From the NCBI RefSeq assembly GCF_012030425.1, contig NZ_JAAUVN010000002.1, positions 558,001-622,000 of the forward strand: a stretch of DNA of 64,000 bases. Reading direction: 5' to 3'. The position numbers and the translations under genes were made by a program. This DNA comes from Sphingobacterium sp. B16(2022) (lineage in GTDB: Bacteria; Bacteroidota; Bacteroidia; Sphingobacteriales; Sphingobacteriaceae). Numbering within the stretch: the stretch's first letter is position 1; every line of letters starts with the position of its first letter. This document shows, one piece after another, positions 35,543 to 43,771 of the stretch. Below the pieces are notes generated by a model, which saw only the letters and a program-made list of their open reading frames with translations, had not been told where the DNA came from and ran no database searches.

Positions 35543-37111
35543 ATGAAACACAAACAATCTTTACTCTTTATTTTCTTGTTGCTCTGTAGCTCATCTTTTG
35601 CACAAAATAAAGATGCTATAGCCTCCGCAAAAGTGATCAATACGGTCAATGCCAAATCACATCTTTCATTTTTAGCCTCGGATGAATTGCGGGGTAGAGA
35701 GGCCGGTACAGCTGATGGTGATAAAGCCGCACAATATATAGCCGATTATTATAAAAAAATAGGGGTAAAAGGTGCTGTCAATGGCGCTTATATGCAGACA
35801 GTAACAGCCAAACGTGTGTTACTGAATGAATCTGTCAAAGTAGGTGGTATGTCTTTTAAACCGGTGGTGGATTTTTTTAATATGCCCGCATCGGTGTCTT
35901 TGTCCGGATATGATATAAAAGCTGATACCATCCTGTTTGCTGGTTTTGGAGTCATTGACGAAGGGTTGCAACCGTACAATGATTTTCAGGATCATGAGGT
36001 TACGGGCAAAGTGGTCATGCTCCTAGGGGCTGGACCTCGGGATGCAGCTTTTTCTTTTCAGCAAAAGATAGGCTACCTGTCTTTTCATAAAGCCAAAGCA
36101 GTGCTGCTAGTGGAACCTATTGTCGATCGTAAATCGGATGGGCTGATGCAACATCTTTCTGGCGATCAGATGTTGTTGGAAGGTTCGCAAGAGCTTGCCT
36201 CAATGGATAAGATGATCCAGGGCATGCCGGTTATTTATATCGGTCAAAAAGTGGCCGATGCTCTGTTAAATGCTGCCAAGACAGATCTGGTAACACTAAG
36301 AAAGAAATTGATGGATAGTAATAAGCCTTTTCCTTTTCTGTTTAAAACTAATTTTTCGGCTCAAGCTTCACGAGCATTGCAGACGGTAAACCCGGTAAAT
36401 GTACTGGGCTATATTGCGGGCACGGATCCGGTATTGAAAGATGAGGTACTGCTGCTAAGTGCTCATTATGATCACCTGGGTATAAACCGTTATACGGTAG
36501 GCGATAGTATCAATAATGGTGCGGACGATAACGGATCGGGTACGAGCGGCATGTTACTGATAGCGGATGCTTTCATGGAGGCTATCAAAGCAGGAAAAGG
36601 CCCTAAGCGCAGTATCTTATTTATGGCTGCTACGGGTGAAGAAAAGGGATTGCTGGGTTCGTCCTGGTATGTCAACCATCCGGTGATGTCTCTGGATAAA
36701 ACCATCGCCAACCTCAATGTGGATATGATCGGCCGTACGGATACGTTGCCACATCCGGATATAAATTATATCTATATTATCGGCGCTGACCGGCTGAGCA
36801 ATGATCTGGATCGGGTTGTGAAACAAACAAATTCGGACTATACAAAGTTAGAATTGGATGAACGCTACAATGTACGTAATGACCCTTTCCAATTGTATTA
36901 CCGCTCGGATCACTATAATTTTGCCAAGCAGGGCATACCTGTTACTTTTTACTTTGGCGGTTTTCATGGCGACTATCATAGACCTAGCGACGAATTTGAT
37001 AAGATCGATTTTGAACTGCTCTGCAAAAGGGCACAATTGATTTTTTACACCGCCTGGGAACTGGCAAATGCACCTACTAGACCTATCGTGGATAAGAAGA
37101 TCGACAAGTAA
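35543..37111 (+). CDS. Secreted M28-family metallopeptidase
   Basis: The ATG at 35543 starts a clear signal peptide (MKHKQSLLFIFLLLCSSSFAQ); a frame extending upstream to 35417 adds unlikely residues. The catalytic domain has the zinc ligands in order: His in SAHYDHLG (about 306), Asp in NNGADDNGSGT (about 328), Glu-Glu in GEEKGLLGS (about 365), Asp in NVDMIGR (about 391) and His in RSDHYNF (about 455). A protease-associated-like domain is inserted near residues 110-280. These enzymes are periplasmic or surface aminopeptidases with di-zinc centres. It has 522 residues, normal for the Bacteroidota form. It is monocistronic, followed by the remnants of module 2. Confidence 0.93.
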   Translation: MKHKQSLLFIFLLLCSSSFAQNKDAIASAKVINTVNAKSHLSFLASDELRGREAGTADGDKAAQYIADYYKKIGVKGAVNGAYMQTVTAKRVLLNESVKVGGMSFKPVVDFFNMPASVSLSGYDIKADTILFAGFGVIDEGLQPYNDFQDHEVTGKVVMLLGAGPRDAAFSFQQKIGYLSFHKAKAVLLVEPIVDRKSDGLMQHLSGDQMLLEGSQELASMDKMIQGMPVIYIGQKVADALLNAAKTDLVTLRKKLMDSNKPFPFLFKTNFSAQASRALQTVNPVNVLGYIAGTDPVLKDEVLLLSAHYDHLGINRYTVGDSINNGADDNGSGTSGMLLIADAFMEAIKAGKGPKRSILFMAATGEEKGLLGSSWYVNHPVMSLDKTIANLNVDMIGRTDTLPHPDINYIYIIGADRLSNDLDRVVKQTNSDYTKLELDERYNVRNDPFQLYYRSDHYNFAKQGIPVTFYFGGFHGDYHRPSDEFDKIDFELLCKRAQLIFYTAWELANAPTRPIVDKKIDK

Positions 37112-37224
37112 TTATATTGGGTTAGAGCTGGTCGTCGTCATCGGATTGCTTATTGTTGATTTTCTTTTTAACAACCTTCTAATGCTGGTCTCAGCGATTT
37201 TAGGTATTGATTTTTGATCGCCTT

Positions 37225-37338
37225 TTAAATGAGACATCGCGGTAACAGCCGCTCGATCAGTAAGTATCGTCGTTCGGTGCTGCTCTGTATGTTTTTTTCG
37301 ATGTATTGTTTAATAATTCGACACTTATAATCTCTCGT
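37225..37338 (-). pseudogene. Dead copy of the Crp/Fnr-like gene start
   Basis: Reading from 37338 gives T-RDYKCRIIKQYIEKNIQSS then TERRYLLIERLLPRC and a stop after 37 codons. It aligns with the start of the protein at 8870 (QDFKHKVIKQYIETKLN, TEKQDLLLQRVAPMC). The position of the start codon holds ACG instead of ATG, and the frame ends where the sensor domain should begin. Confidence 0.75.
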
Positions 37339-37408
37339 AATTTATTTTATAAATAGGTTATAAAACATTAAATCGGTTAATAAAAGTTTAGATTAAGAGG
37401 GTAACTCA

Positions 37409-37804
37409 TTAAATCGTTGTACGATAGCAGATCCATACACTGAATGGAAAATCCTGACTCATACTTGTGACATTTGGATTATTCGGATCAGGAACAGATG
37501 AACCGCCAATGATAACATCTTTTACGGTGGGTTTATCATCTTCGGCAACGGTATCTTTTTGAAAAGTGATAGCATAGCCACTTTCCCAAGTGCTTGCAAT
37601 GCCTTCTGCTAACATCGTTTTAAAGGTGGTAGTCATGTTGTTAATCTGTGTAATTTGATTGGTATGTAGATCAAAATGATCCATCATAAACTGTGCAAAG
37701 TCCGCTCGGATTTGTGCAATTAGTAATTGTTGTTCAGTAGAGCTTAGGTGTAGCAGTTCGTTTTGAAAGGCAGCAACTCCTGCATTGTTAAAAATCTTTT
37801 TCAT
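37409..37804 (-). CDS. FNN-G small protein, 131 aa
   Basis: The protein starts MKKIFNNAGVAAFQNELLHL, is helical to about residue 75, then has a Pro/Asn-rich tail with SSVPDPNNPNV. It is the closest relative of the truncated copy at 9608 and a more distant one of the 143-aa protein at 10071; all three share MKK-x(0-2)-FNN/LNN-x-G and the FDL...Q motif. No signal peptide is present. The gene is divergent from 38074 (269 bp apart), and the TGTACA site at 37887 is 83 bp upstream of its start. Confidence 0.7.
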   Translation of the reverse strand: MKKIFNNAGVAAFQNELLHLSSTEQQLLIAQIRADFAQFMMDHFDLHTNQITQINNMTTTFKTMLAEGIASTWESGYAITFQKDTVAEDDKPTVKDVIIGGSSVPDPNNPNVTSMSQDFPFSVWICYRTTI

Positions 37805-37886
37805 TCATGTACTTCTATTAGTTTTATTATTAAAATTCGGGATTTTTGTACGTAATATGGAGTGAAAATCACCGGTTTTCCGAAAA

Positions 37887-37923
37887 TGTACAAAAAGTGT
37901 ACATGTTTTTAGGAAAATGTACA
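37887..37923. promoter_or_regulatory. TGTACA-N5-TGTACA operator candidate, copy 2, plus a third hexamer
   Basis: TGTACA occurs at 37887-37892, 37898-37903 and 37918-37923. The first two have the same 5-bp spacing as the site at 9841. The hexamers lie in the divergent intergenic region between the FNN-G gene and the membrane LytTR-like gene and could serve both promoters. Confidence 0.65.
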
Positions 37924-38073
37924 AAGAAAATTACTTAGTGTAATCGTGCGTATTAATATACTATAGGGAATATATTTTTCATTTTGAAAATTTTTGGTTA
38001 ATATTACATCCGTTATTAGAATAATAATTGGTGTAATATTAACCTAACCATAACTGGATAAGATCTTTCTACT

Positions 38074-39141
38074 ATGATGAATAAAACTTTGCAAAAGCAT
38101 GTTTTTTATCTGATCGGAATTGTATTATTTGCTTTAATGATAAATCTCGGTAGTGCTTTTGATGATTTGATTAGCCGATTAAATAAACCTTTATTTCAAC
38201 GGGTAGTGTTAGCGACTATGGTGCTGGTATATGCATATATCTTTCTGGTCCAACAGATATATGCTTACCTTTTTTTTAAATCATGTCGCTTTGTACAGCT
38301 AACGGGATTTCTAAAAGGTATTATATTTATAATTCTTTGTTTGGGAATAGTTCTTTCTATCCATTTGCTGCTTTTGGATATACTCTTAACGCAGCGCGAC
38401 CAAGGAACATTCTTTACACTTGATTATTTTAAAAATGATTTTTTGTTATTTTTTATTCCGGTATTGTTTTATCTGATTTTCCTGTTTCTTAAACCTGACT
38501 TCGTGTTATTACTCAGATTTGCCGGGATAGGCGGTTTAACGATTCCGAATGAAGAGGAGCCACCGTCAGAAGATGATTTATCAACCGATGCTGAAATCAG
38601 CGAGATCGATCAAGAAGATCGGTATTTAGCATTATGGAAAGAAACCAGGATGAAGAAATTTTTATTTGAGTATTATTTTGAAAATTTTAAAAGACCTCTT
38701 AGAGGCGATATTCCGCTATGGAAAGTGGTTTTCTTTGAAAAGACAGCAACAGTTACGTTCGGTTATTTTGTAAACGGTGAAAAATGGGCGCTGCTTAATT
38801 TTGATGATACCATTTTAAATAATCCTTGGGTGATAAAGATCAATCAAAACAGTTATATCAACATGCTGTATGTTCTGGAGAAGCCTGACTATCGTGTTCT
38901 GTTAAAGGAAAATCAACAGATTGATGAGGTTCCTAAAAAGGCGAACCGTATTGAAGTTGTGGCTCTGTATGAACAGGTAAGAATGGGACTAGAGGTTGTT
39001 ACTGACTCGCAAAAATTGGATTTATTACTCCAGATAAGTCGCCGGATGAAGGATAAAAATTATACTAATTTCTGGAAAGAGGCATATTTGCAACAACTGG
39101 ATGAAAGTAAGCTGGAGGATCATATTGGAAGGATTTCATGA
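38074..39141 (+). CDS. Membrane protein with LytTR-like C-terminal domain
   Basis: Four hydrophobic helices occupy about residues 8-28, 42-64, 76-103 and 118-145; an acidic linker (EEEPPSEDDLSTDAEISEID) follows. From about residue 205 the sequence IPLWKVVFFEK...FGYFVNGEKWALLNFDD...NPWVIKINQNSYINMLYV fits the beta-strand pattern of LytTR domains (compare the protein at 10879). It is divergent from an FNN-G small gene, as is 10879. A one-component membrane-bound regulator of its neighbour is the simplest reading. The recognition residues are weakly conserved, so DNA binding is inference. Confidence 0.7.
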   Translation: MMNKTLQKHVFYLIGIVLFALMINLGSAFDDLISRLNKPLFQRVVLATMVLVYAYIFLVQQIYAYLFFKSCRFVQLTGFLKGIIFIILCLGIVLSIHLLLLDILLTQRDQGTFFTLDYFKNDFLLFFIPVLFYLIFLFLKPDFVLLLRFAGIGGLTIPNEEEPPSEDDLSTDAEISEIDQEDRYLALWKETRMKKFLFEYYFENFKRPLRGDIPLWKVVFFEKTATVTFGYFVNGEKWALLNFDDTILNNPWVIKINQNSYINMLYVLEKPDYRVLLKENQQIDEVPKKANRIEVVALYEQVRMGLEVVTDSQKLDLLLQISRRMKDKNYTNFWKEAYLQQLDESKLEDHIGRIS

Positions 39142-39420
39142 CTGAGGTTTCTTTTCATCTAGTGTAACATCCGAATTGACGCATGTGCAGAAATCTGGGA
39201 ACAACCTTATTGCAAAAATGAATCGGAGAGTTTTGTAGCTATCACTTATATTTGATGTTAATGATAAATTTTAAAATAGAGCATTTTTTTAAAACAGTAA
39301 ACCTGCCAAAATTATTTTGTCTGTTAGCTTTGAATAAATTATTGACAACAAGGTTTTATCCTTCGTATTAACCTCAATAGATGAGAAGCTCTTGAGCAAT
39401 CCTATTGAAGAAAGTTCTAA

Positions 39421-39675
39421 CTACATAGTTTTTTTGTATCAGTTCTATTTGCTCCTTTTATCGAAACTTTAATATTTCAATCACTGATTTTTTCTGTCGC
39501 AAGAAAATTTAATCTTAAAGATTCTTTGATTATTTTTTTATCTACCATACTTTTTGCTTCTATACACTATTATAATCTTGCATATTTTTTAGTTATTGTT
39601 TTTTCAGGTTTTTTTACTCTTTTACTTTTTCACATATATCGAAGCGGGAAAATAATTTTGTCGCTTTCTCAGTAG
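39421..39675 (+). pseudogene. Remnant of a CPBP/CAAX-type membrane protease
   Basis: An 84-codon frame without start reads APFIETLIFQSLIF, then TILFASIHYYNLAYFLVI and LLLFHIYRSGKII. The Glu in the first motif and the His in the second correspond to CPBP (Abi) family active-site residues, but the first helices and the last motif are gone. CPBP proteases often accompany bacteriocin genes, which matches the peptide gene just downstream. Confidence 0.7.
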
Positions 39676-39744
39676 ATTTTTCTAGGTAATATAGATCCCT
39701 TTGCATTCAATTTAATGAAACCTCAAAATATTCTTTGATAAGAA

Positions 39745-39843
39745 ATGGTAAATATCGAAGGTGGCATAAAATTTCCAGGATTAATTACGGCAATTTATGA
39801 AGCAATATGTGATGCTGTAAATTGGGTTAAAAACCAGTATTAG
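39745..39843 (+). CDS. Double-glycine-type peptide fragment or precursor, 32 aa
   Basis: The product is MVNIEGGIKFPGLITAIYEA and CDAVNWVKNQY. EMVNIEGG (with the codon before the ATG) matches EMVNLDGG in the leader of the peptide at 47695, but the first part of the leader is interrupted by two stops. The tail after GG is an amphipathic stretch like a bacteriocin core. It may be a decayed precursor gene or a leaderless relic. Confidence 0.5.
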   Translation: MVNIEGGIKFPGLITAIYEAICDAVNWVKNQY

Positions 39844-39899
39844 AATTTAATTTTTATAAGTGAGGAACTAATTTCTTATTTAGCATCCCATTAATTTTA

Positions 39900-41030
39900 A
39901 TGAAATTGTGTATTTTAAAATTTATGATTCAAAAATATCTTCTTCTTTTATTTTATGTAATACTGTCAATGCCAGTTGTTGGTCAAATATTTTTTGTTGA
40001 TAGTGCAGATCATACTCCGATTTCAGGGGTAAATATTTATACGAGGTATGGAAACTTAATTGGATTTAGCAATAAAGATGGTCAGTTTGATTTGTTAGAT
40101 GGCATTCAAGTTGAAGATCAGGATTTATTAGGACTCGTCGCACAGCATATTTCTTATCAGACAAAGAATATCAATATCCCTTCTTTAAAGACAAAATTTA
40201 AGGTTCTACTTAATCCCCGTTCTACAAAACTTCAGGAAGTAATAATTAGTCCTAAAAATGCCGATGTAATTGTTTTAAAGGGTTATTTTAGATCTTTGGA
40301 AACTTTTAATAAGAAAAATAAGTATTTTATAGAGGGTCTTATGGAGTACTATATTCCTTCCAATGGACAAAAATCTCGTTTTCGGCTTCTCGATTATAGG
40401 GTATTTTGCGATTCGGTTATAGTGAGAGATTATGATGATAAAATGGGAAGCTTCTTTCTTGTTAGTCATATCGTGGAAATTCCTTTTAAGCATATTCTAA
40501 AAAACTCAAAGATATATTCAATAGAAAAGAAACAGCCCAACCTTTCATACATCATGAAAAATGAAAAACAAGCAGGGACTATATCTTATAATAAGGACAG
40601 TGGAAGTATGCAGATCTTTATTGATCAGGTTTTACCAGACACTATATTGAAGGATAAAATTTTTAGACTTGAAATCAATACAAAACAAAAAGTACAAGTC
40701 GAAAATTATTCATCGTTAGAAATCGAAAAAGCCAATCTATATCATCTTTTGAACATATATCAACATGAAGTTGCTACTATAAAACGTAAAGCTGAGTTTG
40801 GCCATTTGCCATATGAAATATTATCTGAATTTTATATTTTAGATCGAAATTTTATGTCCTCTGACAATTTTAAGAAAATGAAAAAACAATTGTCATCAAA
40901 TAACTATAAATCACCAAATAAAAGTAAATATTCAAATGAATTTTGGAAAAATTTGGATCAATATGATATTCCACCTATTAACAACGGTTTGTTAAACCAA
41001 CTGTATCAAAATCTTAAATTAGTACATTAA
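39900..41030 (+). CDS. Secreted protein with carboxypeptidase-regulatory-like domain
   Basis: A signal peptide (LLLLFYVILSMPVVGQ) is followed by a transthyretin-like domain (about 30-110: PISGVNIYTRYGNLIGFSNKDGQFDL, read as two motifs) ending in LQEVIISPK. The rest, 250 residues, has no recognised domain. In Bacteroidota such proteins without a TonB barrel are periplasmic or outer-membrane-attached. The start could be the ATG at 39900 or 39924. Membership of the peptide island is suggested only by position. It lies 56 bp after the short peptide gene. Confidence 0.7.
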   Translation: MKLCILKFMIQKYLLLLFYVILSMPVVGQIFFVDSADHTPISGVNIYTRYGNLIGFSNKDGQFDLLDGIQVEDQDLLGLVAQHISYQTKNINIPSLKTKFKVLLNPRSTKLQEVIISPKNADVIVLKGYFRSLETFNKKNKYFIEGLMEYYIPSNGQKSRFRLLDYRVFCDSVIVRDYDDKMGSFFLVSHIVEIPFKHILKNSKIYSIEKKQPNLSYIMKNEKQAGTISYNKDSGSMQIFIDQVLPDTILKDKIFRLEINTKQKVQVENYSSLEIEKANLYHLLNIYQHEVATIKRKAEFGHLPYEILSEFYILDRNFMSSDNFKKMKKQLSSNNYKSPNKSKYSNEFWKNLDQYDIPPINNGLLNQLYQNLKLVH

Positions 41031-41073
41031 TCAGTAGTGTTTATTATCTGAATGAAACTTTGATTTATACTTT

Positions 41074-41409
41074 TTATTTGCGTTTTATTGATCGATCAAA
41101 CTTATTTTTAGTTAATCTAAAAATAAGTTTGATTTTTTTTATTCCAACAACAATATAATGATAAGCTAAACCAAATACGTTTTCTCCCATAATATCACTC
41201 GCTAGTGATGGAGGTAAAAGTTCATAGATACTTACACCAAAATACTCGGCAATTTTGTAGACCTGATCAACTTTTACTTTTGTTTCATTGCGCTCAATTT
41301 TTGAATATGCAGCTTGAGACATTTCTAGATGATAAGCAACTGCTTCTTGTGATATTTTTAGATTTTCTCTTTTCTGTCTAATAAAAGTTCCAATCTCTGC
41401 TTTTGACAT
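41074..41409 (-). CDS. XRE-family DNA-binding regulator
   Basis: The N-terminal 65 residues are a Cro/CI-type HTH: IGTFIRQKRENLKISQEAVAYHLEMSQAAYSKIERNE (in two halves) with the typical IYELLP end. The last 40 residues carry a hydrophobic stretch and a basic tail (LTKNKFDRSIKRK). The gene is divergent from the 45-aa peptide gene, and the palindromes between them are its likely operators. Confidence 0.9.
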   Translation of the reverse strand: MSKAEIGTFIRQKRENLKISQEAVAYHLEMSQAAYSKIERNETKVKVDQVYKIAEYFGVSIYELLPPSLASDIMGENVFGLAYHYIVVGIKKIKLIFRLTKNKFDRSIKRK

Positions 41410-41449
41410 AACTTACTCTTAATTTATTGCTCGACAAATTTAACAATAT

Positions 41450-41510
41450 AACCTGAGGTTATAAAATTTATAAGTGTTAAAACTCTAGGTTGTGATTTAT
41501 AACCTAGAGT
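41450..41510. promoter_or_regulatory. Operator candidates of the XRE regulator
   Basis: AACCTGAGGTT (41450-41460) is a perfect palindrome. ACTCTAGGTT (41482-41491) and AACCTAGAGT (41501-41510) form a 10-bp inverted repeat with a 9-bp spacer. The shared half-site AACCT/AGGTT reappears as ACAACCTGTAGTTGT at 42406, upstream of the exporter genes. This fits autoregulation plus control of the peptide and export genes. Confidence 0.65.
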
Positions 41511-41564
41511 TGTGGTTTAGTCTTTTGTATTTCAGGACTTTTATAAATATTTAAAACAGAAACC

Positions 41565-41702
41565 ATGAAAGAAAAATTAAACAATAGCAATGTCATTGAG
41601 CTAAGCTTGGAAGAGAAAATAGAAATAAATGCGGGTAGTGAGCGAAAAGAAGATAAACTAAATAGCTGGTTTGAAAATTTTTGGAATATGTTGAAAGGTT
41701 GA
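41565..41702 (+). CDS. Small precursor-like peptide, 45 aa
   Basis: MKEKLNNSNVIELSLEEKIE is followed by INAGS and an amphipathic tail WFENFWNMLKG. The leader has the acidic helix and the hydrophobic-x-x-(G/A)-(G/S) end of double-glycine leaders, with AGS replacing GG, and a Trp/Phe-rich amphipathic tail as in bacteriocins. It is the first gene after the XRE operators. The exporter operon starts on the same strand at 42468. Confidence 0.6.
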   Translation: MKEKLNNSNVIELSLEEKIEINAGSERKEDKLNSWFENFWNMLKG

Positions 41703-41706
41703 ATAC

Positions 41707-42357
41707 TTAATTTATGATGAAATAAAAAATTTCTTGTATAGATTTTGGTCTAACAAATAATGCAACTAAAGCTCCTATTGAATAGGCTGTTATATGTAGA
41801 TATTTATTGATTCTACTTTTCTTGATTTGAGTCAAAAGTATTAAAATCAATAATCCGCAAATCCAACCTTGCAACGCATTACTTATAAATGGGAACACAA
41901 CGCTTCCCATTGGTTGCAAGGGGAAAAAGAGTGCTGAGAAACCATAAAGACCAAAACTTAAGCCAGATGCACCCATAGATGTGAAAAAGAAATCTTTTCT
42001 TTTTTGACAGCACTGGAGTAGATTAGGTAATGAAATTAATAATAAAAACAGTAAGGGCGTTAATAAATATGCAGTAAGGGTTCCATATTCTTGACTTGTC
42101 GTTCCGAACATGTCATATCCTAATCCATAAACAACAGTTGTGTTAAATAATAAATGCATCCAATTTCTATGAATAAATGCAGAGGTAAATAGAGTATGGA
42201 TACGCTTACCTCTCATTATTTCGTAAGGATGTAAGATCAAGGCGTGAAAATAGGATTTGTTGTAAAAGCCAATGATACTGCTAATTAGTATAATGGGAAC
42301 GACAATGTACGAGTATGGTGCCTCTTTAAAAGTTGGGAATACGTCGAAAAATTGCAT
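41707..42357 (-). CDS. Rhomboid family intramembrane serine protease
   Basis: The 216-residue protein has about six helices with the rhomboid landmarks: FIHRNWMHLLFN (loop L1 and helix 2 region), GASGLSFGLYGFSALF with the catalytic Ser in GASG, and LHITAYSIGAL with the His of the dyad. It is complete in length and key residues. It lies on the minus strand between a peptide gene and the exporter operon; processing of peptides or an immunity-related role can be proposed but not shown. Confidence 0.85.
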   Translation of the reverse strand: MQFFDVFPTFKEAPYSYIVVPIILISSIIGFYNKSYFHALILHPYEIMRGKRIHTLFTSAFIHRNWMHLLFNTTVVYGLGYDMFGTTSQEYGTLTAYLLTPLLFLLLISLPNLLQCCQKRKDFFFTSMGASGLSFGLYGFSALFFPLQPMGSVVFPFISNALQGWICGLLILILLTQIKKSRINKYLHITAYSIGALVALFVRPKSIQEIFYFIIN

Positions 42358-42405
42358 CTACAATTAAAATTATTTTTATTTCAAGATAGTAAAAAAAAAT
42401 AAAAT

Positions 42406-42420
42406 ACAACCTGTAGTTGT
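42406..42420. promoter_or_regulatory. Operator-like repeat upstream of the exporter operon
   Basis: ACAAC-CTGTA-GTTGT is an inverted repeat containing AACCT, as in the XRE operators at 41450-41510. It is 48 bp before the hlyD-like start. Confidence 0.5.
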
Positions 42421-42467
42421 GGTGTGATAAGTTCTTATTTGACAAATTTGAGTAATTAATTGTCATT

Positions 42468-43562
42468 ATGCGAAAAACTAATATTATCTATATTTTATTG
42501 CTTATAGCGATTGTTTGCACGCTTACTGCTTTACCATTTATACAAGTCCCGATTTCAATCTCTGCTCCTGGAGTGATTAGACCACAAACAGAAAATAGTA
42601 AAATCATCTCGCTTGTCAGTGGCCGTGTCGTCGAGAGCCGAATACTTGGGAACAATCAGAAAGTGATGGCTGGGGATACTTTATTTGTTATTGTTTCGAA
42701 AGATTTGCAAAATAAATTGGAACTAAATCAGCACCTAGGATCGGAGTATGCGCAACAGATCGCAGATTTGACGCTCCTATTATCCCGCAATTATAAGGGT
42801 CTGCAAAGTGGGTTGTATTACATGGAGCTCGTCTCCATGCAGCACAGGATGTCTGAGGTGCAATCGCAATTGACACTAGCAAAACGTGAATTGGATCGTA
42901 ATGAACTTCTGTTTAATCAAGGAATAATAGCACAGGCTGAATTTGATAAAAGTAGGTATTCTTATGAGCAATTGGAAAATCAAGTTTCATCTATTGAAAA
43001 ACAGCAGATGGCACAATGGAGTGCTAAGTTGATTGAATTGAAGCAAAAACATCAATCTACGTCTTCTGAGCGAAATGCTATTCAAATCGATGGTGAGAAT
43101 TATATCGTCAGAGCGCCATTAACGGGTACAGTGATCAATCTAAAAGGTTTTCAAAAAGGTAGTCAAATTATACAGGGCCAAGATATCTTAGAAATCTCAC
43201 CAGAAGATAACTTGGTAGCAGAATGTATGGTTCCGGCAAATGCTATTGGTTATATCAAAGATAAGCAAGTTGTCAAATTTCAGATGGATACTTATAATTA
43301 TAATCAATGGGGTTTCTTAACGGGATCTGTTAAAGACATCGATTATAATCTGGTTTCCGATCAGAAAAATACTGCATTTTTTAAAGTGCGCTGCCAAATG
43401 GATGCTAATTTTCTGAGTTTGCCAAATGGTAACAAAGTCACAGTAGGTAAAGGAAATACTTTTAATGCCCGTTTTTATCTCGTAGACCGTACGCTATGGC
43501 AATTATTGTTCGATCGCGCAGATGATCTTTTTAATCCCAATTTGGGTAGTAAAGAGTCTTAG
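42468..43562 (+). CDS. HlyD-family periplasmic adaptor of a peptide exporter
   Basis: One membrane helix near the N-terminus (about residues 5-23) is followed by a lipoyl-type half (ISAPGVIRPQTE, LVSGRVVESRILGNNQKV), a coiled-coil hairpin (about 85-200), then the second lipoyl half (VRAPLTGTVINLKGFQKGSQI) and beta-barrel. That is the classic membrane-fusion protein design, linking an inner-membrane ABC exporter to an outer-membrane TolC channel. It is followed by the C39-ABC and TolC genes. Confidence 0.92.
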   Translation: MRKTNIIYILLLIAIVCTLTALPFIQVPISISAPGVIRPQTENSKIISLVSGRVVESRILGNNQKVMAGDTLFVIVSKDLQNKLELNQHLGSEYAQQIADLTLLLSRNYKGLQSGLYYMELVSMQHRMSEVQSQLTLAKRELDRNELLFNQGIIAQAEFDKSRYSYEQLENQVSSIEKQQMAQWSAKLIELKQKHQSTSSERNAIQIDGENYIVRAPLTGTVINLKGFQKGSQIIQGQDILEISPEDNLVAECMVPANAIGYIKDKQVVKFQMDTYNYNQWGFLTGSVKDIDYNLVSDQKNTAFFKVRCQMDANFLSLPNGNKVTVGKGNTFNARFYLVDRTLWQLLFDRADDLFNPNLGSKES

Positions 43563-43771
43563 CATTTTTTGTTCGATTGTATCGACAGGAGTTGTGATTT
43601 GGTAAGGTCTAAAAACGGATAGTGGCTTCAGCTTACTTTATGGTCATAAACTCAAGAGCATAATGTCAACTACTCCAATTCACTAAATAATAATAACATA
43701 CTAAATCAATTAAAGGGTGCCTATTAATAGTATTGGAATTCTTTACATATGATAAAATAGATTAAATAAAA
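43563..43771. other. Gap inside the exporter operon
   Basis: 209 bp between HlyD and ABC genes with no frame or clear hairpin seen. Confidence 0.3.

Noticed and set aside
37139..37224. Continuation of the dead Crp/Fnr-like gene
   Set aside because: Beyond the stop at 37225 no frame could be aligned with the 8870 protein.
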